Assembly: GCA_003260075.1 (NCBI GenBank) | Contig: QLIY01000505.1 | Location: 52,084-116,083 of the forward strand | Direction of reading: 5' to 3' | DNA from: Phallusia mammillata | Lineage: Eukaryota; Chordata; Ascidiacea; Phlebobranchia; Ascidiidae | Length of the DNA: 64,000 nucleotides | Part shown: piece after piece, positions 45,801 to 57,251 of the stretch | How the letters are laid out: every line of letters begins with the position of its first letter | Position numbering within the stretch: the stretch's first letter is position 1 | Made by a program: the position numbers and the translations under genes | The notes under the pieces: model-generated | Seen by the model: only the letters and a program-made list of their open reading frames with translations | Databases searched by the model: none | What the model was told of the DNA's origin: nothing

Positions 45801-48800
45801 TGTTCACGAACTAATTATTGTCTCTAAAAACGCGAGTCGCGTTGTCTGCAAAGGGGGGGGGGGATGTATCGATGTTTTAAATTCGGGCAGAACTTTAGAA
45901 TGTGAAGTTTTGAATATTTGCTAAACTTTTAAAATCGACTATTTCAGAGTTTGTCCACGAACTAATTATTGTCTCTAAAAACGCGAGTCGCGTTGTCTGC
46001 AAAATATTGGGTGTTTTGTTCAGCTTACGTATTGCGAAAGTTTGTGAATTCAATATACGTGAGTTCACCTGCTGTAATGACAACACAAGGTCCAGCTAAA
46101 GACATCTATGCGAAACGGGATTATAGGTTCAGCCTGATTGGGCCGAATTATTCGGCGTTTTGACTGAATATTCGGTCAAGGACCGAACTTTTTAAGGCGG
46201 GTTCCGTGTATTACTACAGCATTGTAATAACTCATGTCTGTAATAGCACAAAATATGCTTCAATGCCTGCGACTGAAGCTGGGGGGGGGGTATTGTAATA
46301 ACTCATGTCTGTAATAGCATGTCTGTAATAGCACAAAATATGCTTCAATGCCTGCGACTGAAGCTAGATTAAACAGCATTTATTGAATTAGTTGTCGAAT
46401 ATACAACTGTGCACCCATTGTGAAAAATGTGAGAAGTGTATAGGATTATACGCCCTATTCTTATAATAAAACGTGGCAATTACTCTACCCCTTGTCAGAA
46501 AAGAAAAGGTTTAATAACACAATATTCCGCAAACGTAAATTATTTTTTGCATGTTGTTGGTCCCGGTTAAGAACCGCTGCCTACAAGCTTGAACAAGATG
46601 AATATTAGCAATTTGAGGTCTAACTGCGCTTACCACAAGCTAAGTCGTTAACAAATCTTTTTTCAACCTTCGCAGAAACCAATTAGCGCCAAACTTTTGT
46701 TTGACATTATTATTCACCGTGTGGTTTAAGCCATGCATTATTCAAACTCACCACAAATGAACGCCCGCGTTGCCAAACCCGATTGCAGCGAAGGCGCTGG
46801 CAAGATGCATTTGCGATCGTGCTTCTAGGTCATCTGGGTGATTGACAGCCCGCTTCAAGTTATTTCTTGTGATGGTGAGGGCGTGTTTGGACCAAACATC
46901 ACTACATACACAACAAACATGTTCTATTTGATAGATATACTCAAAAAATCTTAAATCAGTTAAGTCAGATAACATATTTGGCAATGATAGGTTCGTACCA
47001 TACAAGAACATGTAGAGTTTAAACTGGTACAAGTATAACTTTACCTGATTGGGTTGCTGCCTTGGTATGCTGGTCTTACAGCGGGGTTTTCAGGTCTGGG
47101 CATTCTTTCCATAAATGGTATTGCTGTGTACGACTCCAGTGCATGGCTAAAAGATGACCTACAGTTAGTATTCCATACAAGAAACTAAACTAAACACACA
47201 GTTATACATGCAAACACAATGCTCATCAAATTAGCATCAAATTAATTGGATTTGTAGTGATTTAATTACAACACTTAAAATTTAATAAATCAATGAAATA
47301 ATTTAATTGGGTTAAAATATGCAGACATTGCATTTGATGTATTTACCAAAGCACATCAAAACCAGAGTAGCAGGCCACTCTGTTAGGAAGGTGCAACAAG
47401 GTTAAAGGGTCAACGATTCCCAAAGTGGGCCTCAGGTTTCTGCTGGCTATTCCAGTTTTAGCTTTCAGTGGCAAGTAGTCAAATATTGTCACACCAGTTG
47501 TCTCGCTGCCAGTTCCAGCAGTGGTGGTTACTGTATTAAATAAATTTTTGTTTAAATTTTAATGATGTTTTGATAAACATTCTCAGGGTGTAATAACACA
47601 TTCATGGTGCACCCGTTAAATCTGCAAAATTGCTTGTCAGAACTGAGTATTATTTGACAAAAAAAAGTTCACAAAAACGTTGCTCCTTACAATATGATGC
47701 CAATTTATGGAATAAATCTGTTTAAGTTTATCTTGAGTCAGCTCATCAAAAATTGTAGTGGGTTTAGAAACGGTTAAAAAAACGGTTTAGAAAATTATTG
47801 CTCCTTACAATATGATGCCAATTAACCGAACAAGTGAGTCATTTTATCAATAATAATAACATTTGAGCACAGCTAATGTTGTATTACATTCATTACCATT
47901 AACCACAAGGCTTATAAATCAATAAAACATTTCTTTTATTAGCTTACCAGCAATAAGTGGTTTCAAAGTAGATGGGACAGGTTTTCCTTTTCCAATTGGT
48001 GCATTAACAAAATCCAGGAAGTCAGCTTCTGGATTGCAGAGGTAAAGGTTGGCGGCCTTACATGTGTCAATTACTGAGCCGCCTCCTACAGCCAAAAAAG
48101 CATCAAAGTTTCCCTTCCTGGCAAAGTCAATGGCATCCTGAAAGCTGGAAAAGGAAACATAAGATGATAACTTGTTATACAGTGAACAGACCTTCTATTT
48201 ACAATAAAGGTGGAAGCAAAACTTCGATATAGTGTGCTTACAATAGCTACATAAAGTTTCATGACATGTAAGTTGTAAAATATGAAAGTAATGAGCATCT
48301 TCTATGTTGTTTTTCTTTATTTAACAACAGTCAAATGGGGGGGGGGCTGAACAGACCTTCTATTTACAATAAAGCTGGAAGAAAAACTTCGATATAGTGT
48401 GCCATAAGTGCTTCTACAACAGCTACATAAAGTTTCATGACATGTAAGTTGTAAAATATTAAACTAATGAGCATCTTCTATGTTGTTTTTCTTTATTTAA
48501 CAACAGTCAAATGAAAATAAAACTTGCCAGTTTCATTGTCACTTCACAATAAAAACATTCATGTTTTGAAGTGCAGTCAATCAATATGACAAGAATAATA
48601 GAAAAAAGCAAAACAAAGTAATCATTGAAACTATGTAAAACAAACTCGATCTTAAATTGTTTCTAAGCATATGGATATTCCTCTTACATTTCTTGCCCAT
48701 AATTTTACCTTTCATTGGTCGGTTCGACTCTTGTCTCAGAATAAATCTCATATTTAATATTGTTGTATCCTAATGATTCTCGCACAGTCTGAACTGGTGG

Positions 48801-49481
48801 CAACCGCTCCAACTACAAAACAATCAGTCAATTAACATAAAGTACACCCAAATCATGCTTTTTCCAACAAAAGTGTATGTTTACTTTCAAATGCTACAAC
48901 AATCGGATAATTCTGTATGCATTAGCATAGCATAAATAAATTTAATGACTTAAAGGGTAAAGACCATTTATTTTAACAGTTTAGTTGCCCGATTTCAGGT
49001 AACATTTGGTCAAGTTACACAGGGTTTTGCTCAAAACTAGGATAACACTTACATTTCTGTCTGTGACCACCATTACGTTTTTAGCTTTCATGTTTGCCAA
49101 ATCCATTCCTACTTCAGCAGAAGCACCAGCCCCATATCGAATATTCGAACAAGCCATCTGCAATGTCATAGGCAGTAATAAAGGGCCAAAAAAGTTACAA
49201 AAACTAAGAAAAAAAACTTACCTCAACAGCATATTCTGGTAACATGCCATCTGCAAAGCAAATTTAGTAATAAAGGTATATAAATCCACTTTTTCTTGTA
49301 TAATAATCCACACTGCAGAAAAAACTACTGCAAAATAGGTACTTACTAGTTGAAAATGACTTGGCATTTGCAAATCTGGCCAAAGTGCTAAAACAAAAAA
49401 AAACAGAAAGTTATAAAATTATTAAAAAATCATTTATCAGCATACTTACTTCCATTTTAAGACAAACTTTTGAAGAAACAT
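42877..49481 (-). CDS. ADHFE1: hydroxyacid-oxoacid transhydrogenase (iron-type alcohol dehydrogenase family), mitochondrial
   Basis: Twelve exons: 49450-49481, 49347-49387, 49222-49250, 49053-49157, 48709-48812, 47948-48144, 47347-47530, 47045-47146, 46752-46901, 45589-45667, 44611-44790, 42877-43035. They join in frame to 453 residues (human 467). The N-terminus [10 protein letters not shown] is basic and hydrophobic, fitting a mitochondrial presequence. Landmarks: [11 protein letters not shown], the nucleotide-binding [25 protein letters not shown], and metal ligands in GFDVLCHALES (Asp, His), CHGMSYP (His) and PHGLS (His). The C-terminus [19 protein letters not shown] is typical of ADHFE1. 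The enzyme couples 4-hydroxybutyrate oxidation to 2-oxoglutarate reduction. Introns hold a hAT element, a tRNA-like repeat and several allelic joints (43397, 44078, 45332, 45853, 46281, 48337). It is divergent from SDF4. Confidence 0.96.
43095..43266. mobile_element. hAT-like miniature element (CAGTGGTCGGCAAC termini)
   Basis: Inverted ends CAGTGGTCGGCAAC and GTTGCCGATCCCTG with GC-rich inner text (GGTCCGCG...CCGCGGC). Flanks CCCTAACA and CCCTATAA match at 6 of 8 bases. The right half recurs at 43407-43445 through an allelic joint. Located in the last ADHFE1 intron. Confidence 0.75.
43740..44460. repeat. allelic duplication in ADHFE1 intron
   Basis: Sequence from about 43740 (ACACGGAATCCGAAAACTG) to 44077 recurs from 44092 around the G-run 44078-44087, including ends of the miniature element at 44331-44510. 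The short ORFs inside it on both strands are shadows. Confidence 0.7.
44331..44510. mobile_element. hAT-like miniature element, 180 bp, perfect 8-bp target duplication
   Basis: Ends CAAGTGGACGGATTCAATTT and GGATGAATCCCACCACT are imperfect inverted repeats. Flanks are GTTCTCAA at 44323-44330 and 44511-44518. Internal GTAACCAGTAATGCTAACCG is shared with the copy at 62302-62481, which has the same length. Located in an ADHFE1 intron. Confidence 0.8.
45466..45562 (-). repeat. class II tRNA-like sequence, probable SINE or tRNA pseudogene
   Basis: On the minus strand an A box (TGGCCGAATGGTCCAGCGC) and a B box (GAGTTCGAACCCCG) are spaced as in Ser/Leu tRNAs with a long variable arm (ATCGGGATTCGTCCCGG can pair). 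The acceptor stem is not convincing. It lies just downstream of ADHFE1 exon 10. Confidence 0.5.
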
Positions 49482-50253
49482 CTTGGTACTTTAGGTTTTG
49501 CTTGCAAAATGTTAACAATACTAAACAAAGATTCCACCTACAGAAACAAGCAACAGCATGAACATACGATTATGAAAAAATGCATTTTAAAAATCAAACT
49601 AATCAATAGTTTTCCGTTGTGCAATCAATACTCCGGCGTGACCTAGCCCGATTATAGACGCACGCGGCATGAAAAGTCTTATGTTTGCACAGTACAAAGT
49701 GGTTAAACAACCGAGACTCAGCAATCGTATATTTACTTTTGTGGCTTTTCTTGTGCTACAAGTTAATTATAAAACTCCTAAGTTAAGTTTTAAACGCAAA
49801 TTTATCGTTGTATGGCTACAACCGTTATCCTCAATATAAGCAAACGTAATAGCTGTTACTTGTTACGTTTTGAATTATAAAACAAATGTATTTAGTAAAT
49901 ATGTGCTATTAACTCCAGTGGTTTGATTTACCCACTGGTACAAACAATCACAAATGAAGTAAATTCGTTTGTCCAGCGGGGTAATGAAAACGTGATGTTC
50001 AACATGTCCATTTCGTGCGCAATCAAGCGTGCAAAAACCAACGAGTCAGCAAAAATTTGAGTACCACAACGGGGGGTGTCCCTCAATGATGTCAGCAGTT
50101 TAACAGAAACAATAAACGGAAATAATCTGTGACGATGACACAATCTAATGTAGATGTGGTTACGATTTGCGATGTGCTAAATGGAACAGAGCACTCTATT
50201 CAAAGCGCAGTGATCTTTATGATATATTTATCTAATGAGAGGTAGTGATAAAT
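49482..50253. promoter_or_regulatory. shared upstream region of divergent ADHFE1 and SDF4
   Basis: 772 bases between the two start codons. No repeat or filler run. The ORF at 49928-50143 has no family resemblance. Promoters for both genes should lie here; a first non-coding exon of ADHFE1 is also possible, since an acceptor-like TTTCTGTAG precedes its ATG. Confidence 0.5.
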
Positions 50254-53200
50254 ATGGACCTTTTGAGCTTGGTTTTGTTTTTCTTCAGTGTATCTATGTG
50301 TATTGGACGTGCTATTGAGGAAAGTAAGTACAGCAATTATTCATATTATGGTTAAAAGATATAATTTGGTTCCGTATACTAAACTGAAGCAATGAATACA
50401 CTTATTAAATCAGTCTGTGTTCTTATAGAATGGCATGAACTGAGGATGCCATTATATCGGCGGAATTGTTTTTTATGCATTAAATTGCATAACGAAAAAC
50501 ACAGACTGATTCAAAAGTACTGAAAGCTTGAGTTTAGTATATATTTTCCACCACTGGAATTGTCTGTAATAAGCGCGTTTGTTCGGGACGATTTCTGTAT
50601 TGACACAGTTTATTTTATATTCCAACTATTTGTGTGTAGATTTCATTATGCGTTTCTGACACACTACAACACCAATACAGCCTAAAGAAGTGGCAAAGTT
50701 ATTGACAATAATATTTGAAACGGCTAAACGGAATTATTTAGTAATTAATGCGTCACTAAATACAGCCCAGTGCTAAAACTATAAGTTATACTTCTGGACA
50801 CACGCACAATGCTCGGGGGGGGGGTAAGCGCGTTTGTTCGGGACGATTTCTGTATGGACACAGTTTATTTTATATTCTATTTGCGTGTAGGTTTCGTTAC
50901 ATATTTCTGACACACTACAACAACAATACCGGCTAAGAAGTGGCAAAGTTATCAATAATAATATTTAAAACGGCTAAACGGAATTATTTAGTAATTAATG
51001 CGTCACTAAATACAGTCCAGTGCTAAAACTATAAGTTATACTTCTGGACACACGCACAATGCTCAAAGTTGTACCAAAATTGAATCGTTTGCCAACTTAA
51101 CAGTTTAACAAGTCACAGCAATGTTGAAGAATTGCATATTTGCGCAGCTACACAACTTGAAGATGACAACGAAGAAGTCGAAACAGGCACCGATGTTGAG
51201 CCACCGAAACATCTGAGAGGTTTTAAGTTCGAACGCAACGGTGAACCGAATGACGATTACCACAAAGAAGTTTTTCTCGGAGACGCCAAGGAAACGTTTC
51301 TTGACGGAAAACCGAAAATAGACCAAGTCGAAAATTTGAAGCGGATTTTTATGCAGTAAGAAACGAAAATACTTTGACATCTTTTGAAAATAGTAGATAC
51401 CGATCCGATATTTATCGATATGGCCCGAAATTTGAACCTCAATTGAATTAAGCTAACACGAATGCATTCAAACTGGAATCACCCCTGAAGCATCCATGCC
51501 GACCAGCGATTTTGGCATGTACCGAACCAAACCGGTCTCCCAAGCATTCATACATGGCAAGGCACAGAATAGAAAATCTTGCCTGCGATGGGACACGGTC
51601 TTTCCGGGACTAGCGCTTTACCAACTGAGCTAAAAGGAGAAACAAAAACATCGTTTGGAGACTACTTAATATTAAAACATCACAGGGTCAAAATGTTGTG
51701 GAGATTTTCAACAGAAAACGAAAAATATATCTCGGGAATTTATTATGACTTAGATTTTGAATAGCCTTTCTTGTGGCACCTTTGCATTGAGAGTTTGAGA
51801 CTCTTAACAGCTTTATTACTGTAACGGCGTGCAATTGTTTACAACTGAACTGTATGAATGGACACTTTTAAACCGCGCCCTTGTCAGCTTTCTGGTTTGA
51901 TTTGTTGCACTATACCTATATATATACCGTTTTTAGATTTAGTGTATCTGTCACAGTAGACATGTGGATAAGTGTCGGCATACTTATAGGGTTGACGAAG
52001 ATAAAAATGGCCTTGTAAGTTTGGAGGAACTTTCTCGTTGGATTCTGCATTCGGCTCAATATCACATCCAAGCTTCACATAAAGATGCGGAAGAAAAATT
52101 TAAACGCGCAGATACGGATGAAAACGGATTCGTTTCCTGGCCTGAATATCTTTCCATGATTCTCGCAAACCACTTTATAAAAAGGTTAGTGTCTAAGCTT
52201 GGATTGTTTCATATAAATTAAGCAGTACCTTTTGTGGTAACTGGCTATTTTAATAGATGTCAACAGAACTATAGAAAAAATGCTAAAATTAAAGTTGTGA
52301 GTTTGTGATTTGTTTTCAACTGTTTAATTTTGTCCGCCAGAATCGAGGAGGTCGAAGACTTGGACGCAATTGATAGCAAGAACTTGAAAATGAAGATTGA
52401 GGAACTAAAAGCTGTGTGGAATCAGGTTATTTGAAAGTTAAGGCATATGAAAATTCGTCAACAAGAAACAGTAAAAAAAACTTGTTAAAATTTATATGAC
52501 TCTGCGATATCGCCATTTCTATCAAACCATATAGTCAAATATAAGTTTAACCAATCATGATCAAAACGTGAACATAACTGTGGTGGAGATGGGATTAGAA
52601 CACCTAACCTTGGGAACATGAGCATTTGCGCTAAGCAGTGGACCAGATTTGAACTAAATAGTAGGAAGAAAAAAAACAGTAAACCATACATTGTATAGCG
52701 CATAAAAAGGTTTATCACATTACACTTTATTTAATTGACTTTCAGATGCAAAACGCGGACGGCTTATTGGGTCGCAAACAGTTCTACATATTCTTGCATC
52801 CAGAAACGAACGAATCCGTCAGCATTATAGTTAACAACATCATGATCCAGAGAGGTAAGCTCTACTACGACGTAAAGGGACACGAGATACTGTAAATACG
52901 CCGTTAATAAAACGTCAATTTGCGCAGATCTGGACGGTGATGAACGGTTAAGCATGCCAGAGTATGTTTACGGTAAGGGAGGGAAAAACACTACTAACGA
53001 AGAAGACATAACTATCAGGAACAAAGTGATGGAATTTCTCGAATTTGTAGACCACAATAGAGATCAATATGTCACTGCTGAGGAACTGCAGGTAAAATTG
53101 CTATTATCCGAATTTACCGATTTATTACAAGTAAAGGCGACACGAAGGTGTCAAAGCTGGTAAAAAAAATCTCAAATCGCCAATACCGGTGGTTTATTCT

Positions 53201-53604
53201 TGAAAGTTAAATTGCTCATATACAGCTATTAGCGTGCACGTAACTATTTTTTCTGTAAAATAAACGTCAAAAGCTACATTTTCCAACGTAAACTACGATA
53301 CAAATACGATCTAGAGTAAATACAGGCCTATTCTAAATTAAACCAGAGTTTCATATCTGTAATAATATAAGTTTTGAGGTATTGCACTAAAAACGTGTGA
53401 ATTTATTTTTTTCGTTGATATTTTTAGGAATTTATGAAGGTAGATAGTGAATCGAATGCGATGTACGAAGCTCACGAGATGCTATGGGCAGCTGATATGG
53501 ATAAAGATTCCAAACTAAGTTTAGAGGAGGTGCTGCAGAACAGCGAATACTTTACTGGAAGCAAACTCTGCAACTACGAAAGCTTGGACCATCAAGAACT
53601 ATAG
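50254..53604 (+). CDS. SDF4: 45 kDa calcium-binding protein (Cab45), EF-hand protein of the secretory pathway
   Basis: Seven exons: 50254-50323, 51148-51355, 51957-52184, 52341-52425, 52746-52854, 52928-53091, 53428-53604. They join in frame to 346 residues (human 362). A signal peptide (MDLLSLVLFFFSVSMCIG) opens the protein, followed by an acidic stretch and the family motif DDYHKEVFLGDAK. Canonical or near-canonical EF loops: DEDKNGLVSLEE, DTDENGFVSWPE, DLDGDERLSMPE, DHNRDQYVTAEE and DMDKDSKLSLEE; a sixth, NADGLLGRKQF, is degenerate. SEYFTGSKL near the end is diagnostic for SDF4. The last four residues are HQEL, similar to KDEL-type retrieval signals; the human protein ends HEEF. In vertebrates Cab45 is a Golgi luminal protein that helps sort secreted cargo with calcium. 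Confidence 0.94.
50571..51064. repeat. allelic duplication in SDF4 intron 1
   Basis: 50571-50814 recurs at 50825-51064 around the G-run 50815-50824, with small indels. No exon content. Confidence 0.75.
51450..51640 (-). mobile_element. tRNA-derived SINE-like element, second copy
   Basis: It shares CCAAGCATTCA...ATGGCAAG, GTCTTTCCGGGACT and CTACCAACTGAGCT-like text (here TTTACCAACTGAGCT) with 8160-8304. The B box is decayed (GATGGGACAC), so it is an older copy. Located in SDF4 intron 2. Confidence 0.6.
52577..52647 (-). repeat. tRNA-like repeat fragment (B-box type)
   Basis: The minus strand reads CCACTGCTTAGCGCAAATGC and GGTTAGGTGTTCTAATCCC, resembling the D-arm and T-arm of a class II tRNA. 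Stems are incomplete. Located in SDF4 intron 4. Confidence 0.4.
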
Positions 53605-53857
53605 ACAATTTTGCATCATTGTTTCCTTTGGTGTCCGCAAAAATATTTTAGTGCATAGTGTCCCGCGGCTAAAAAAAATTTGCAAACGGACCTGAAAACT
53701 GGAGTCTGACCCCGGCCTGAACCCGAATCGGTTTTGGGAAGCCCGTTTAAGCCACAAAGTTTGATTGACAGGCCTATAAATTGAAGCCTCAGGAAAGACC
53801 AAGACAACAAACACAATTGGTCTTAAACAAGGCGTTTTAGGGCTGTTGGGGGGGGGG

Positions 53858-54642
53858 CGTCACCGCTGAGGAACTGCAGGTGAAATTGCTATTATCCGAA
53901 TTTCCCGATTTATTGAACGTAATGGGGATACGAAGATTCTAATAAGCCCGAAAAATACTTCGAATCGCCTATACCAGAGGTTGATCCTCAAAAGTAAATG
54001 TGTCATGCTGATTTACAGCTAATCAAGTGTCTGTCCCCTTTTATTCCTAAAATATAAAAGCTAAAAGTTAGATTTTCTTAAGTGAAACTGCGATACAAAA
54101 GTGATCTGGTGTAAAAACAGGCCCATTCTAATTAAACCCGACTTTCCATACCTCTGGTAAAATAGGTTTTGAAGTATAGCACTAAGACGTGTAAATTTAA
54201 TTTTTTCGTTGGTATTTTTAGGAGTTTATGAAGGTAGATAGTGAATCGAATGCGATGTACGAAGCTCACGAGATGCTATGGGCAGCTGATATGGATAAAG
54301 ATTCCAAACTAAGTTTAGAGGAGGTGCTGCAGAACAGCGAATACTTTACTGGAAGCAAACTCTGCAACTACGAAAGCTTGGACCATCAAGAACTATAGAC
54401 AATTTTGCATCATTGTTTCCTTTGGTGTCCGCAAAAATATTTTAGTGCATAGTGTCCCGCGGCTAAAAAAAATTTGCAAACGGACCTGAAAACTGGAGTC
54501 TGACCCCGGCCTGAACCCGAATCGGTTTTGGGAAGCCCGTTTAAGCCACAAAGTTTGATTGACAGGCCTATAAATTGAAGCCTCAGGAAAGACCAAGACA
54601 ACAAACACAATTGGTCTTAAACAAGGCGTTTTAGGGCTGTTT
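53858..54642 (+). pseudogene. SDF4: second copy of the last SDF4 exon and flanks (allelic or recent duplicate)
   Basis: 53068-53847 recurs at 53858-54642 around the G-run 53848-53857. It holds the 3' edge of exon 6, the last intron and the complete last exon (54222-54398) plus UTR. The intron parts differ at many positions, while the exon and UTR parts are identical apart from one silent change at the exon start. A plausible poly(A) signal (AATAAA, 54726-54731) follows only the second copy. The allelic reading is preferred because of the G-run; splicing to either exon gives the same protein. Confidence 0.7.
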
Positions 54643-55368
54643 AACATTAGGTCAGGTGCAACAACTGGCTACTTAGCTAGTTAAATTATTTTTAATAATA
54701 CTGACAAAGTGTAAAGTCAGGTCAGAATAAAGCCCGTTCTTTTATGAAACCTAAGCCGGAATCTGTGAAAAACGCTGTGCTATGGGAATGTAGTGTACAG
54801 GATCAGGAAGCTAGGGTTTGCTTTGGACTTGATATCAAAACAAGACAACAAAAGAGACTGACTGAGATCTTAGGCCCTGCTGTAGCAAGCAGTAGAGATA
54901 AAATGCAACCAACCACTCAGTACTTACCCGCCAACAGAAACAACATGTACAAAACCACAGCTAGTGAACTATATTAGGTGTATTTCCCAGGGAACTTTCA
55001 ATTTTATGCAGCAATCATGAAAAAATTCACTTGCAAAACACATTGACATGTCATTAAACCCATTTGAAATCAATCTGATTTGCATTGGGAAAAATGTCAT
55101 GAACTTTAAAGGGCACAGTGCAATGCGCCTTCAAATTCACACTAAACATAACATTGACTCGTCAATACCAGCAGCAGCAGCTTCAACCTTCAAAAAATCT
55201 TGGCAATTCATTTCCTAGGGGGGGGGGAACATTGACTTGTTTCTAACCCATCTGAAATCAATCTGATTTGCATTGGGAAAAATGTCAATGAACTTTAAAG
55301 GGCACAGTGCAATGCGCCTTCAAATTCACACTAATTGTAACATTGACTCATCAATAGCAGCAGCAGCT
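54643..55368. other. convergent gap between SDF4 and PSMB6
   Basis: It contains the SDF4 3' end with AATAAA at 54726-54731, a 77-residue plus-strand ORF at 54744-54977 without recognisable family, and an allelic duplication around the G-run 55218-55227 (55030-55217 and 55228-55402), which also repeats the end of PSMB6. Confidence 0.55.
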
Positions 55369-57251
55369 TCAACCTTCAAAAAATCTTGGCAATTCATTTC
55401 CTAATATAACTTTTCTCTCCACACCGTCCTTGGTGATGGCAGCCAGTCGTACTACTCCACCACTCGACCCATCGCGGTTCATAGCAAGGGCAAGTGCTAC
55501 AAAATAATTTTAATTTGATTTTATCATTATTCATTACAAACAGAAAGTTGGTTTGACACACCAATTTGCTGGCTACAAACCTTTTTAAAAAACAAATGTA
55601 CAGACATTACCAGTTGATTGCAGAACCAATTAGACAAGGTTTTTTCATGCAATTAACTGGGTTGTTCAAATATCTACAGTTTAACATAAGCCCCAGTATG
55701 GGTTTCAAAATTCCATTGAAAAAGCATAAAATAGTCCATTAAACTATCATGGCACACTCTTTACTATTTTTGCAAACATTTTTTTTGCAAACTTTCAATG
55801 GTAAAGACACTGCTATAGTTTGATACAAGCAAACTTAAGCAGAAACTTACCATTTGCACAGAATTCAAGGCATTGATCTTTGGTCATGTTTTCTTTAAAG
55901 GTTGCATCAACATGACCATATATGTATGTACTTCCTGAGCCACCAATTGAAAATGGCTGTCTTATAAACATTCCTCCCAAAGGGATTGTGTACACCTAAC
56001 AAACAAAACATTAATGCATGGCACCAACCTGATATAACCCAACTGTGTCACTGAAACGAAAGAAGCATTAGCCACATTGCTTGTTAACAGAATATGACAT
56101 TTTCATGCCCGCTGAATTACATTTCTAAATCCAATTACAAAATGCTGCATATCCAATGAACCTGTGCATTTCAATGGTTTACACTAGGGTTTCTCTATTT
56201 CCTCACCTATTTGTTTCTCGAGAATCTTAAAATTGCTATTTAGGTCAATTTTCAAGAATCAAGACTGCGAATTTCTCGAGAAGGAACTCTAGTTTACATA
56301 TATCTTGAAATGTTACTGATCAATAATAGTAATGAAACGATTTTGAAACTAACTTGTCCTCCTTGTTTTGGATCCCAACCAGCCACAATAATTCCAGCAG
56401 TCAGACTATCCCGATATTCATAACAATATTCACGAAATATTGCAGCAGCCTTTCTAACTGACGGCAGTTCTCCCATCATGATACTGAAAATTAATAAGAG
56501 TCGTTTTCGCAGTCTTGCATTGAACACATTGGATGGAATAAAGTGCCACCTGTCCAATTCAACATTTGCTGCGACAGCATCAGCAATAGCTTGAGTATCA
56601 GCTGCTGATCCAGAACGACAACAGTAAATTCTTTCATGAATTCGAGTGAGCTTGTCAGTTACACGGTTGGCAATGTAAGGTCTGCAACAAATGAATATAC
56701 AATTTACTACTTTGCAAAAAGAAGTGTATGTATACATATAGATGTTACACAATGTATCAGACTGTGTGTTATCTATATTGTTGTACTACGAAAAACAATA
56801 ATATATATATCACTCTTTCGCAAAGGGGGGGGGGTCTAAACTGGTGCTTTTAAGGATGTTATCCCAAAATAAACAGCAGACTACTGACACCCAGTCTGCA
56901 GAATATGGCAGTTCCTGAAAAAAATTTAAATTTGCGTGTGCAGCTGCAGATTGGACTGACTCACTGACACTGTGACAAACATGTTCTTTGTTGTAATGCT
57001 TTTTTGTAACAAATGACATTTGTAACTACTTACCCTGAGGTCGTCCTTGAGTCGGCTCCAATCACAACACCACCATCAAACTCAACAGCCATAATTGAAG
57101 TCTAAAAAAAATTTGAACATTAACAAAATTTCAAAATTTGAACATTAACAAAGCTTTTTATAGTTTTACTGAAAACTGAGAAAATTATACAAAAACTTAC
57201 GCCGGTGCTAACTTCATTGTCACGGAGACCGTAGTTGTCTGTTGAAGTCAT
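55369..57251 (-). CDS. PSMB6: 20S proteasome subunit beta type-6 (beta1, caspase-like)
   Basis: Six exons: 57201-57251, 57034-57101, 56550-56681, 56354-56483, 55851-55995, 55369-55496. They join in frame to 217 residues; human PSMB6 has 239, and the shorter length comes mainly from the propeptide (17 residues against 34). The mature chain starts [20 protein letters not shown] with catalytic T18, then D34 in GADSRT. Other landmarks: [47 protein letters not shown] and [16 protein letters not shown]. The first intron falls exactly between G17 and T18, the propeptide cleavage point. Tunicates are not known to have immunoproteasome subunits, so the beta1 assignment is preferred over PSMB9. The end of the last exon is repeated by an allelic joint. 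Confidence 0.96.

Noticed and set aside
53858..54642. A true extra last exon of SDF4 for alternative splicing
   Set aside because: It encodes the same protein end and is separated by the same kind of G-run as the other allelic joints.
54744..54977. 77-residue ORF downstream of SDF4
   Set aside because: It starts just after the likely SDF4 poly(A) signal but shows no family, no splice sites and no conservation that can be judged here.
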